Shown: positions 35,096 through 43,726 of the stretch, one piece after another
How positions within the stretch are numbered: the first letter of the stretch is position 1
How the letters are laid out: each line of letters opens with the position of its first letter
NCBI RefSeq assembly: GCF_001428435.1
Contig: NZ_LMSO01000007.1
Coordinates: 310,001-374,000 of the forward strand
Direction of reading: 5' to 3'
Source: Arthrobacter sp. Soil782
Lineage (GTDB): Bacteria > Actinomycetota > Actinomycetes > Actinomycetales > Micrococcaceae
DNA length: 64,000 nucleotides
Notes under the pieces: generated by a model
What the model saw: the letters and a program-made list of their open reading frames with translations, nothing else
Databases searched by the model: none
What the model was told of the DNA's origin: nothing
Program-made: the position numbers and the translations under genes

Positions 35096-36220
35096 ATGGG
35101 AAATATCGAAAAGAGGCACCGCAAAAACGGTGAAACGGCGTTCATCCTTCGATGGATGGACAAGCAGACGAGAGAACGGAAATCGCACAAGTTCGACAAC
35201 GAACATGACGCACGACGTATGCTCCTCGTACTCGAGGCGCATGCGCATGACACGGAACGAGCGGTTGAGAACGTGCGCAAGCACTACGAAGCCGTGTACA
35301 CCGTGTCCGATATGGTCGAGGACCATATCGAGTTGCTTACCGACGCAAACGGCTACACCGTCCACAAGTACAGCGCCATGCAGCGCAACCACATTGATTC
35401 GACCATTGGTAGCGCTAGCGCCGTCGAAGCGGACTATCGTGACGTGGTCCGGTGGGTGAAGGAATTGCAGCGGAAGGGGCTTGCTCCGAAGACCATAGCG
35501 AACGTCCACGGACTCCTGTCAGCTTCGTTCAAATCGGCCGTGAGGCTGAAGAAAAGGGCGGACAATCCTTGCCAGGGTGTCACCTTGCCGCGGGACAACA
35601 GAACTGAAGAGACCATCTCGTTCCTCACTCGCAAGGAGTGGGAGCTACTGCAGAGCCACATAGAAGACCACTACCGGCCTCTATTTACCTTCCTAGCCGC
35701 CACAGGAACGAGGTTTGGAGAAGCTACTGCGTTGTATGCTCGTGACTTCACGGATGTCGATAACGGTGTCGCCTCTTTCTCGATTGTCCGCGCTTGGACG
35801 TACGACGACGACAACCGGCCTATTCTTGGGCCGCCCAAGACACGCAAATCAAAGAGGACGATCACTATAGCGAGCGAAACGGTCAACACTGTGGCCGAGT
35901 CTCTCCTGCGATCCCGGGCAACCGGTAACCACCTGTTTAGCAACTCGACCGGAGGGCCGATTGACCATCGACGCGCTTGGGAGTCCTGGGATCGTACAGT
36001 GAAGGCCGCGCAACAGGACGGACTGCTGAAGAGACCCCGTATCCACGACCTTCGCCACTCCAACGCATCTTGGTTGCTTCAAGCTGGACTCGACATCTAT
36101 AAACTCCAGATGCACTTGGGCCACGAAAGCATAACGACGACCATCGATCGGTACTCGCACCTTCTTCCCGAGGGCGCCGCTGAAATCGCTGCTGCGATGC
36201 AGCGCGCGTTCGCGAGTTGA
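35096..36220 (+). CDS. int: Tyrosine-recombinase integrase at tRNA-Leu
   Basis: A 374-residue phage-type integrase. An arm-binding N-terminus (to about 65), a SAM-like core-binding domain (70-160) and the catalytic domain follow in order. The active site is complete: Arg206 ('TGTRFGEA'), His317 and Arg320 ('HDLRHSNASWLL'), His343 ('HLGHESI') and Tyr353 ('IDRYSHL'). ATG 35096 is preferred because the arm-binding domain starts there (MGNIEKRHRK). Lying 118 nt from the tRNA-Leu 3' end and reading away from it, it presumably inserted the following island there. The integrase looks functional although much of the island is decayed. Confidence 0.92.
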   Translation: MGNIEKRHRKNGETAFILRWMDKQTRERKSHKFDNEHDARRMLLVLEAHAHDTERAVENVRKHYEAVYTVSDMVEDHIELLTDANGYTVHKYSAMQRNHIDSTIGSASAVEADYRDVVRWVKELQRKGLAPKTIANVHGLLSASFKSAVRLKKRADNPCQGVTLPRDNRTEETISFLTRKEWELLQSHIEDHYRPLFTFLAATGTRFGEATALYARDFTDVDNGVASFSIVRAWTYDDDNRPILGPPKTRKSKRTITIASETVNTVAESLLRSRATGNHLFSNSTGGPIDHRRAWESWDRTVKAAQQDGLLKRPRIHDLRHSNASWLLQAGLDIYKLQMHLGHESITTTIDRYSHLLPEGAAEIAAAMQRAFAS

Positions 36221-36301
36221 AGGTGAGTGGAGTTTCGGGGGGTGGATCTGCAGGCGAGAGGCTGAGGAAAGCTACGTCTCTGGGCGAAGGAGCGCTGAAG
36301 C

Positions 36302-36598
36302 ATGTGTGATCAATTCAAACAACAGACGCGTCCGGGCCGAAAAAGCAAGGGTGACCGCAGGCTTATCGGTTTTCGACTGGCGACTTCTCAGGCCGATAAA
36401 GTGATCGAGATCGCCCACGCCGAGGGGTATCGCTATGTAAGCGACTGGGTAGCTGCCGTAGTAGAGGATCGCATCGCCAACACCGAGCTAGCACGAACTG
36501 ACAAGTCCGCTGGCACCGCGCAAGACGCGCGTGACTGTGCTGAGCTGCGTCCGCTCGAAGGTGCGGAAAGTGCACACAGCAAATCAGAACACGGGTAA
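36302..36598 (+). CDS. Small ribbon-helix-helix-like protein
   Basis: A 98-residue protein next to the integrase, 81 nt downstream, with GAAGGAG before ATG 36302. Residues 20-58 ('RRLIGFRLATSQADKVIEIA', then a helix with 'VSDWVAAVVEDRI') have the strand-helix-helix layout of RHH/MobC-like DNA-binding proteins. The C-terminus is polar. It could be an excision or relaxosome accessory protein; this is inference. The sequence is not one I recognise by name. Confidence 0.6.
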   Translation: MCDQFKQQTRPGRKSKGDRRLIGFRLATSQADKVIEIAHAEGYRYVSDWVAAVVEDRIANTELARTDKSAGTAQDARDCAELRPLEGAESAHSKSEHG

Positions 36599-36777
36599 GC
36601 AGCATAGGGGCAGCAGAGCAGACATTGTCTTCTTCTGCCGGCTGTTCGGTTGATCTCGTCTTGAGCCATTCGGTCACTTCCAATTCCGCGCCTCGGGAAC
36701 AGATATTTGCGCCGCCTCTCATCTGCCCACGTCAGACCGCCATTGCAGGACTAATAGGGAAGGTGCGGGAATGAGTG
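36599..36777. other. Spacer between RHH-like gene and tRNA-Thr fragment
   Basis: About 180 nt in which I see no gene or clear repeat. It ends at the tRNA-like 3' fragment. Confidence 0.5.
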
Positions 36778-36820
36778 CTGTAAACAGGGGGTCGCCGGTT
36801 CGAATCCGGCAGGGGGCTCC
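36778..36820 (+). repeat. tRNA-Thr(TGT)-like 3' fragment, probable old attachment site
   Basis: The sequence holds the 3' side of a tRNA: part of an anticodon loop (TGTAA), a variable loop, a perfect T arm (GCCGG-TTCGAAT-CCGGC) and a 3' acceptor strand (AGGGGGC) followed by TCC. The 5' half (a GCCCCCT strand, D arm) is absent upstream. Excisionase and integrase remnants begin 150 nt downstream and read away from it, the usual layout for an att site in a tRNA gene. Confidence 0.7.
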
Positions 36821-36969
36821 GCCAAACCCGTTCGGACTAGGCCAAACACCAGTCAGGAGGGGTATCACGCCTTCCGGCCCAGCTATGGATCGAGAATAAG
36901 ATCAAGAATTGATCGTGGCCTTGATCGAAGAATGACCTCCGACGGGCGCGCCGCCGGCAAAAAGCAGCC

Positions 36970-37193
36970 ATGAGGGGAACCTTTGCATGGCAGGCCGATC
37001 CTTCGGAGGATCGCCCGGAGACACTACTCACACGTAAAGCCGTTACTGCTTGGCTTGGCCTCAGTCCGAAGGCGTTGGCCAACGGGTCATCGCTGGGTCT
37101 AGGCCCCCAGTACGTCAAGTTCCCATGTGGCAGCCTCCGGTACGAACGCGCCGCGTTGAAGTGTGGATCGAGTCCCATCGGCAGGTGGCGTGA
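36970..37193 (+). pseudogene. Excisionase (winged HTH, Xis-type) with frameshift
   Basis: From ATG 36970 the product reads as an AlpA/Xis-like DNA-binding protein: 'LLTRKAVTAWLGLSPKALAN', then 'GPQYVKFPCGSLRYERAALK'. The normal ending, 'VWIESHRQVA' and a TGA at 37191-37193, is present but in another frame, so about one base has been lost near 37158. In the original reading the stop overlapped the integrase ATG at 37193 (TGATG), a normal xis-int arrangement. Confidence 0.7.
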
Positions 37194-37829
37194 TGGGGCG
37201 AGCCCGAATTGAACTTGGCGAGTACGGCGCCGTGGGTTTCTCTCAAAAAGGACGTAAAAGGGAACTATCGCGCGTGGGCGACGGTCCGCGGGTGGAACGG
37301 GAAAACCCGCATGTTGACAGTTCATGCTTCGACTGTCGGAAGAGCCCGGGCAAAGATGCTCCTCAAAGCGGAGGCATGGCAGAGGGGCAATGACACGTTG
37401 GGTACCGACCCAACCATCACGAAGTTCCTTCGCTGGCTGGACTCGCGCATTGTTAGCGATTCAGCGACGAAGGGTGAGATCTCTTCGCAGACCCGGTCGA
37501 ATTATGCCTACAACATCGAGAAGTACATCGTCCCGGAAATCGGCCAGATGAAAGTAAAGGCACTGCGCGCTTCAGCGGCTGAGCAATTTCTCGCTGGCTT
37601 GGTAGTAGCTGGAAGCGGGCATTCCAACGCCCGGATCTGCAAGACGATACTTACTCAACCATTCCAGCGTGCCTTAGTAGACGAGATCATCGGTGCTAAT
37701 CCCATCGCCACCGCAAAACTCCCGAAGACGCGACGAAAACATCTGCGCGCGCAAGTGCCGCTGAGCGTACTGACAAACTGGCCGGGGTCAGGGTTGGCAG
37801 GGGCGAAGGCCAAGGCCGATCTCGAATAG
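37193..37829 (+). pseudogene. Tyrosine integrase remnant: N-terminal frameshift, catalytic domain lost
   Basis: The gene began at ATG 37193 ('[17 protein letters not shown]'). The reading then changes frame in the A-rich stretch near 37240-37262 and continues as '[20 protein letters not shown]' and a SAM-like core-binding domain ('[20 protein letters not shown]') up to '[12 protein letters not shown]' at about 37750. The C-terminal catalytic domain with Arg, His and Tyr is missing. The same frame continues past the TAG at 37827 for some 40 plausible codons ('VDRRSAWLNRAARALAVAEP'), perhaps a piece of another gene joined by deletion. Confidence 0.75.
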
Positions 37830-37937
37830 GCCTTCGGCCGGGTCAAGGCGATCCCCGCCGCGGACGCACCGGTGGACCGTCGGAGCGCCTGGCTGAACCG
37901 GGCGGCTCGGGCTCTCGCCGTTGCTGAGCCAAATGCT

Positions 37938-38522
37938 TTACTGGATGAGGGCGCCGAACCTGTTATAGCCGGGCGGCGGGAACCTCTGCCAGGAGCCATC
38001 GAAGTGCTTGTAGGTCATGCCCATACCGCCGCCGCTGAACTCGTATCCTGTATCGACCTTCGGCGGCGGTTTATATGACGGCAGGATTCCACCAGCCCAC
38101 TTCGCCAGATCTACGGCGGTCACAATCGCGTCGTACGCCTCTAAGGCGAACCAGGCGCCCCTGACGTACGGATTGTTTTTGGCGATCCACTTCGCGCCGT
38201 CCCATGCGATTCGCAGCCCTTTGAAGGTGAAATCCTTCGCCGGTTTAGGCACTTCCGGCCTTGCGGTCGCCGGCAGGGTGGTTCGCCAGGGTCCGGGATG
38301 CCGGGTGGGCGCCGATGGAGTCGGCCCCTGCGGTACCGGGACGGTCGGTGAGGGCTGCCAAGTTGTCCTCGCGCTTTCACGGTTAGCTGCCGATTCGGCT
38401 AAATCGGCAGCCGTTATCACTGGGGGTGGCGGCGGTTGTGGTGGTATCGGATTCTCCCACTGTTCGCTGAGCCACGTCGGAATATGAATCTCACGCGGAG
38501 GAGGAACATAAGGCGTCGTCAT
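37938..38522 (-). CDS. Proline-rich hypothetical protein
   Basis: A 194-residue protein. Residues 1-100 are proline-rich and probably disordered ('IPPQPPPPPVITAADLA'). The C-terminal 90 residues look folded, with 'FKGLRIAWDGAKWIAKN', 'GAWFALEAYDAIVTAVDLA' and a Gly/Tyr-rich end. ATG 38522 has a good GGAGG seven nt upstream. I do not recognise the family. It shares orientation with the phosphoesterase 134 nt upstream and may be cotranscribed with it. Confidence 0.6.
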   Translation of the reverse strand: MTTPYVPPPREIHIPTWLSEQWENPIPPQPPPPPVITAADLAESAANRESARTTWQPSPTVPVPQGPTPSAPTRHPGPWRTTLPATARPEVPKPAKDFTFKGLRIAWDGAKWIAKNNPYVRGAWFALEAYDAIVTAVDLAKWAGGILPSYKPPPKVDTGYEFSGGGMGMTYKHFDGSWQRFPPPGYNRFGALIQ

Positions 38523-38656
38523 GGCAAACCTCCAATCGCGGTGAACAATCGTGCGCCCTGCGCGCTTCATTCGCGAGAGCGAAACACCATCAACCTTCTC
38601 CATGCCATCCTCAACCACATAGCTTTAGGGCACCACTCTTGCAGGCGTTCTTTCGG

Positions 38657-39433
38657 TCAGCGCGTCGTGATCTTCAACGGTTCAATCCGCAAGGGCGTGG
38701 ATCCCGGCCACACCCGGACACCGTTGCCCATATTGAACAGCTCGTTGGCCAGGACATCGACCCGTGTAACCGAACTGTCCTCGTGCTCGAGCTTGTGGAC
38801 GCGTCTCTGATGCCAGTGCCCCGCGAAGAGGTGAGGAGGTTTCAACGCTCGAACCACTTCGTCGAGGAGGATCCGGGTTTTCTCCGCCCTCGCGATTACA
38901 TCCGCTGGCAGTTTCAAGTCGATCTTCATAGGAACGGACGCTGGGGCATCATGAGTAATCAGAACGTTCACCGGCCCGCCTGCCACCAGGCGCTCAGCCT
39001 CTTCCTGGGTGGGCTCCTCGGTCGACCACCAATCGCGGCGCTCCTTGCGGTGCTTTTGATCCACGCTGTAGGCGCCACCAAGCCCTCCGATCGTCAGGCT
39101 TTCGATGACAGTGCGGCCGCCGCGGGGGAGGACCTTGATGTTGGACCGGAAGTGCGCCCGACCGTCGTCCTGTACCTCGAGCTTGGAGATCGTGTCCCAG
39201 TTGTCGTGGTTGCCCGGACTCACGATGAGCATCATTTCGCGTTCGGCCAAGGCCATATTGAGCTTTTTCTCGTACCTGCCGCGGTTCTTGCCCGGAAAGT
39301 CCAGTCCGAAGTCACCGACGTGGATGAGGGCCTGGGCACCAGCCTTTGTGGCGGCGTCAATACTGCCGAGCCCCCAGCCCAATGAACCATGCCAGTCCCC
39401 AAAGATGCCGATCGGTCGCGGATTGTCAGCCAT
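38657..39433 (-). CDS. Calcineurin-like metallophosphoesterase
   Basis: A 258-residue single-domain phosphoesterase with all five metal-site motifs in order: 'GDWHGSLG', 'HVGDFGLD', 'SPGNHDNWD', 'ITHDAPASV' and 'AGHWHQRR'. It is cytoplasmic with no other domain. Small enzymes of this type in phages and islands act as phosphatases or nucleases. ATG 39433 is the first plausible start. The neighbour downstream is the proline-rich protein. The substrate cannot be told from sequence. Confidence 0.85.
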   Translation of the reverse strand: MADNPRPIGIFGDWHGSLGWGLGSIDAATKAGAQALIHVGDFGLDFPGKNRGRYEKKLNMALAEREMMLIVSPGNHDNWDTISKLEVQDDGRAHFRSNIKVLPRGGRTVIESLTIGGLGGAYSVDQKHRKERRDWWSTEEPTQEEAERLVAGGPVNVLITHDAPASVPMKIDLKLPADVIARAEKTRILLDEVVRALKPPHLFAGHWHQRRVHKLEHEDSSVTRVDVLANELFNMGNGVRVWPGSTPLRIEPLKITTR

Positions 39434-39531
39434 CCCTTCAGACTAGGTATCTCGACTCCCAGAACCTGAAGGTCGACATCTCACTAGGGGGACACCACAA
39501 ATGCACGTTTGAAGGGGCGTAATTTGGGTAG

Positions 39532-39833
39532 ATGAAACATCGATCAGATCGCACGGGAGCTCGACTCGGCGCTTAGCCCGACCCTGGTTTGCACCCTTGA
39601 CCGGCGCCCGGGATCGAGACCAGCCGACGCGGCCCAAAGGCCCAGAGCCCGGCCCGGAGTTCGTGCTGCGCCTCCGGTTCGCTCACGAGCAGTGGACCCT
39701 TCTCGCAGCTGGCGAAAGTGAAGACGTCGCCCAAGCCTGGTTCATCAGCGGCAACCCTAGATTCGGTGAAGGAACTGCGGTGACCGCGATCCGGAGGCTG
39801 GTTCCCTGTCGAAGAGCGGCCTCGCTCGGATAG
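39532..39833 (+). pseudogene. MbcA/ParS-like (DUF2384) antitoxin remnant, frameshifted
   Basis: Pieces in different frames spell one protein: 'DQIARELDSALSPTLVCTL' (39542-39598), then, one base out, 'LTGARDRDQPTRPKGPEPGP' and 'LRLRFAHEQWTLLAAGESED' with 'VAQAWFISGNPRFGEGTAVT'. The 'AWFIxGNP...TAVxAI' segment is the hallmark of the C-terminal domain of Xre/MbcA/ParS antitoxins that pair with RES toxins. Frameshifts near the start and at about 39596 plus loss of the tail make it a pseudogene. No RES toxin is seen in the following 200 nt. Confidence 0.65.
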
Positions 39834-40048
39834 GTATTTGGGCCAGGGCGACCGGTTGAAGATCGCAGATCTGCGGCTTGACCGGCGCGGGTGTTCGCAT
39901 ATCTTAGGGAACTCGGGCGGGCACCATCGACGGCCCATGAGTTATTAGACAAGAAGCGCAGTGCCTTTGCCGCATCCCGCTCATGGCCGTCCCTCGGCCA
40001 AGGCAGCAGACTTGGAAGCTTTGCAATGCCAGGCGTTACTGTTGGTCT

Positions 40049-40807
40049 GTGACACCAACCCCGACTCCTGAAGCCATTCCATCTGATGCTCCCAGCTTGG
40101 GAATGTTTTTGGATTTCATTGCATCAATTGTTGGTTCGACAGCGTGGCCTGCAGCGGTTGTAATAATCCTTTTAATATTCAAGTCGCAAGTTGGCAAGAT
40201 AGCTGATGGATTCGCTAAGCGAATGGAAAATCTACGCAGCGCCAAGGCAGTAGGGGTCGAATTCGAATGGTCCGATCAAAAAGTCGAAAACCTGGCCAAT
40301 AAAATAAGCGAGACGCACGCTGAAGGGCCCTCAGGGGACGCGACTGGTGCCACTTCTACAAACGATGATCCCGGTGAAGACTCTTCCGATACGCGGAGGG
40401 TGACCGACGAACCCCTTCATGAGTCGATTGATGCGCAGCGCGATACTGCGATTGAGCTAGCAAAAACCGCGCCTTTCGCCGGCGTTATTGCGATTTTCAT
40501 CGAACTGGAACGGGAAGTCGGATCTCTCCTGACTGCACATGGGATTGAATGGAGGGGAAGTCCTTTGCTTGCTTTGAGGCGAGCAAAGGATATTCCGACA
40601 AACATAAAGAGTTTCGTCCAAGAGTTAGCCAGTTTACGAAACGCTGCCGCGCACGGCTTCAAGGACATAAGTTTAGATGCTGCAATGAACTATATTGAGG
40701 CGACATCCGAACTAGCCAAGGACATCAGTTCTATGGCGGCTCATGTGCGGATGGAGAGAGGTCAAGACTCTCTTTCGAACGGTGAAAATATACTAAATCA
40801 GCCTTAG
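40049..40807 (+). CDS. Membrane-anchored protein with HEPN-like (DUF4145-type) domain
   Basis: A 252-residue protein. One transmembrane helix lies at about residues 22-45 ('GSTAWPAAVVIILLIF'), then a coiled region, then an acidic linker ('DDPGEDSSDTRR'), then a helical C-terminal domain. That domain contains 'ELASLRNAAAHGFKD' (Arg197 to His202), the RX4H pattern of HEPN ribonucleases and DUF4145. GTG 40049 gives a short polar N-terminus before the helix. Base composition is visibly more AT-rich than the core genes, indicating recent transfer. A defence or stress role is inference. Confidence 0.65.
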   Translation: MTPTPTPEAIPSDAPSLGMFLDFIASIVGSTAWPAAVVIILLIFKSQVGKIADGFAKRMENLRSAKAVGVEFEWSDQKVENLANKISETHAEGPSGDATGATSTNDDPGEDSSDTRRVTDEPLHESIDAQRDTAIELAKTAPFAGVIAIFIELEREVGSLLTAHGIEWRGSPLLALRRAKDIPTNIKSFVQELASLRNAAAHGFKDISLDAAMNYIEATSELAKDISSMAAHVRMERGQDSLSNGENILNQP

Positions 40808-40877
40808 TCGAAAGCCCTGCGCCTGAGAACATTACTCGATGACCAAAGCCATCTTGGAGCGAATTTCCTATCGAACA

Positions 40878-40897
40878 CCGAGCGCCCTTACGCTCGG
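40878..40897. terminator. Small hairpin after HEPN-like gene
   Basis: Perfect 7-bp arms CCGAGCG and CGCTCGG with a 6-nt loop, 70 nt downstream of the gene. There is no T-run, so its role as a terminator is uncertain. Confidence 0.35.
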
Positions 40898-41053
40898 ATC
40901 CCCACCAAGGAGTTCGCCGCCTGATAGCTGAACGCGCGTGGGTGCCTGCTTCCACACGGTTGAACAGCAGCGCCGCCATTACCGAACGAGGGCATAGGAT
41001 CATTCCTGTTCGTGAGCCGTTGGTTGGGTCCCCAGGTAGAAGTCCAGTGTTAG

Positions 41054-41176
41054 TATTTGGCCGAGGAATGGAAAGCTATCTACAATCATGAACGGCCACA
41101 CGGATCCCTGAACGGCATGACGCCAAAACGCTACTGGGAAAACTGGACGCAAGAAAACCAATTAGCTATCGCATAG
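41054..41176 (+). mobile_element. IS3-family transposase (OrfB) C-terminal remnant
   Basis: An open stretch ending at TAG 41174-41176 encodes 'WKAIYNHERPHGSLNGMTP' followed by 'KRYWENWTQENQLAIA', the end of an IS3-family DDE transposase just after its catalytic Glu. The sequence just beyond, about 41181-41200, resembles an IS3-type terminal repeat. The rest of the element is gone. It is too short and truncated to be active. Confidence 0.75.
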
Positions 41177-41440
41177 GCGCTGGACTGCTAACGGGGCCCA
41201 ACTAAGGAAGGGGCCGCGTGCTGGAGCGATTCGATGGTGCATGCTCAATATGACGTTCCAAAAGAGCCGATCACGACTCGGTTCCTTAGCCCTGACTAGC
41301 GGTTGGTGAAAGCCAGATCCCATTGGCTTGCGCGCGCCCTGTCTAGAAGCGATCGGGCCGCCAGCCCGAGAGATACCTGTCCGCCAGTTGGAAAGCTCCG
41401 TCGTCTCCCAGTGCTCTGCGCGCGTTACCTACGACCTCCT

Positions 41441-43420
41441 CTACGGCGGATTCAGATCCGAACACCTGGACGAGAAGGTCCCAAGCAAGACGATCCTCAG
41501 ATCTGACCTGCCGGAGCCCACCGGTTGTGATCGTGCAGTGGACTTAAGCGAGTGCAGTACCGCTCGTAACAGAATGGGGTCGTCACTTGGCTTGAGCGGC
41601 GTTTTGCCTGTGACGGTCTGGACGGCGTCGTAGATACGCCAGGCGTCCCATTCGCGCGACGGCTCGGCTGGCGGGGTTTGCTGGAGGCGTGCGACAAACT
41701 CCTCATGGATTCGCGCTGCAAACGCTTCACTTACGAGTTTGTGCCCCGCGCCTTCGCGGTAGCCTACGCTGTGGATGAAGTCGAGCTGAGACGAGTACGT
41801 CTCGATGCCCTCGAGGATCTGCGCGACCAGCGCTTCTCGCTCTGCCTCATCCTCCATGCGGCGGAGGAGTCGAAGGACGACGCGGCCAACGGTGATGTCG
41901 CGGCGTCCGATGTCGAAGAAGCCTCGCTGTTTCTTCTCGGGAATGGCGTCGATGAGGTTCAGCAGTGTGATTGATCCTGGGACGATCATGTCGGTCGTGA
42001 ACCTTGATTCGTAGGAGGTAAGGCCTTCGAGGACGGATTCGAGGTGCTCAGGGTCCAATCCAGTTAGATACTCCTTAAGCCCTGCTTCGTCGCTCAGACG
42101 TTCAAAGGCCTGCTCCGAGTTTCGGAACGCGACAAGTTCGTCTGGTGCGACTCGGTCGAAGTAGAGGTTGAGGAAGTCGACGTGGGCCATCCGGTGTGCG
42201 GTTCGCCAGGTGCTGAGCCAGCCGGGTCCATAGTGATTGTTCTCGATGTATTGCAGCGCGACTGGGAACACGCGGGTGAAGAGCGCCCGGATTACTTCGT
42301 CGTCGTCAGGGAAGTTCGCGAGCAGTGCAGCAATGGTCTTCTGGGCCCGTTCGTCCTTGCGCCCCATGATGTCGCGTGTGCTCGTGAGCTCGCTCCGAAG
42401 TTTCGATAGTTGCTGGATGAGTTCAGGACGGAAGACGCGAAGCGCCTCCATTGCGAGAAGGTCGACAAGATCGACTTCATTGCCGAGGCTCTTGATCGTT
42501 GGCCTGGCGGAAATTGCGTAACGCGTAACATCGCGCATGTTGAAAAACAGCGGGTCGATCACTTCCCAGTAGACGTCAGTCCATCGGTTGTCATCGAGTG
42601 TGGCGTTCGCAACGGGGGTGAGAATGCGATTTAGCTCTTCGAAGATCTGAGACCGAAGCAGCTTCTCCGGTGCCTGCGGCACATCGAAGCTGACCTGCAC
42701 GATCTTCTCGAGGTATGCCCGTCCGGGGATGCCGTCTTCGGTGAGGGCTTGCTCCACGCGTTCTCTGTCGAAAGCCAGTACGTAGATGATGTTCGGAAAG
42801 CTAGCCGTCAGACGGACGAGTTTGAAGATCTCGCGGATCTCCACGGTGGTGAGGCGGTCGATGTCATCGATGACGACCACGATGGGTTGAGTGAGTGCGG
42901 CGAGCTCCATGGTAATTGCCTCCCTCACCTTCTTCGCGCTGTGGTCCGCGTTCGTCGTGCCGGCCAGCCCACTGAGCGCAGCTGCGGCCGCTTCTCCTGC
43001 GGCCGCTGCACCCGGGAGCGGAATGAACTGAGACACAGGTTTGAGGATGCCGGCGTACTGAGCGAGCCAGTCCGCAGTTTTCCCGAAGCGGCTCTTGTTG
43101 CGGACGTTGAGCTCTGCTCCGATCTCAGTGAAGAAGAAGTTGACGAGCTGGTTCGAGCCGGAGAACATCCAAGGGTTGAAGTCGACGACCGTTAGAGCGG
43201 GCTCGGTCTCAAACTGTTCGCGCATCAGGTTGATGAATGAGCTTTTGCCGTGCCCCCACGGCCCCAAGATGCCCACCACGAGTCCCTGGCTGGCGTCGAG
43301 TTCCCGGATCGATTCCGCGAAGTCGTGCGCAACCGGCGCACGCCCGAGGTCGTCTTCACCGGAGGAGGTGATTGGCGCGTCGATTGGAGGTTTCTCCTGG
43401 GGGCGATCGGTGCTCTTCAT
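41441..43420 (-). CDS. KAP-family P-loop NTPase
   Basis: A 659-residue STAND/KAP NTPase. Walker A is 'GPWGHGKSS' (about residues 53-61) and Walker B is 'IVVVIDDIDRL' (about 180-190). Between them lies a hydrophobic Ala/Gly-rich insertion ('PLPGAAAAGEAAAAALSGL'), the usual KAP feature, which may associate with membranes. The C-terminal 350 residues are helical with no recognised domain. KAP NTPases include the phage-exclusion protein PifA, so a defence role is plausible. ATG 43420 is chosen by similarity; about 60 upstream in-frame codons look non-coding. It converges on the IS3 remnant. Confidence 0.85.
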   Translation of the reverse strand: MKSTDRPQEKPPIDAPITSSGEDDLGRAPVAHDFAESIRELDASQGLVVGILGPWGHGKSSFINLMREQFETEPALTVVDFNPWMFSGSNQLVNFFFTEIGAELNVRNKSRFGKTADWLAQYAGILKPVSQFIPLPGAAAAGEAAAAALSGLAGTTNADHSAKKVREAITMELAALTQPIVVVIDDIDRLTTVEIREIFKLVRLTASFPNIIYVLAFDRERVEQALTEDGIPGRAYLEKIVQVSFDVPQAPEKLLRSQIFEELNRILTPVANATLDDNRWTDVYWEVIDPLFFNMRDVTRYAISARPTIKSLGNEVDLVDLLAMEALRVFRPELIQQLSKLRSELTSTRDIMGRKDERAQKTIAALLANFPDDDEVIRALFTRVFPVALQYIENNHYGPGWLSTWRTAHRMAHVDFLNLYFDRVAPDELVAFRNSEQAFERLSDEAGLKEYLTGLDPEHLESVLEGLTSYESRFTTDMIVPGSITLLNLIDAIPEKKQRGFFDIGRRDITVGRVVLRLLRRMEDEAEREALVAQILEGIETYSSQLDFIHSVGYREGAGHKLVSEAFAARIHEEFVARLQQTPPAEPSREWDAWRIYDAVQTVTGKTPLKPSDDPILLRAVLHSLKSTARSQPVGSGRSDLRIVLLGTFSSRCSDLNPP

Positions 43421-43726
43421 AGTGCTACCAAACCATATCCGCCTTGAATCTCGCGGGAGCGCTCGAGGCGCGCAAGCGTCGAAGTCTACACAAGTCGCAC
43501 GACCGGACTGCGGCAGTTTCCTTTGGCCGGGACTTGCCGGGCGGTTCGAAGTCTCTTTTTCAGATTGCCGTATGTGCCGGATCGTGGTGGAGTTCCGCTT
43601 CAACGTTGAGGTCCCGACACTCCGGGACGTGCACAGGGCCGCGGGCTAAGGGCAGCTGACGCTCGTGTGGGCCTTTTCGGCAATGTTCAAGTACGAGGGA
43701 CGAGAAACGCGGCGCCTTTACAGGGC
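43421..43726. other. Non-coding stretch upstream of KAP gene
   Basis: About 300 nt between the KAP start and the end of the antitoxin-like pseudogene. I see no gene I can support; it presumably holds the KAP promoter and remnants. Confidence 0.5.

Noticed and set aside
36778-36820. A complete tRNA gene
   Set aside because: No D arm or 5' acceptor strand is found upstream, so only the 3' part exists.
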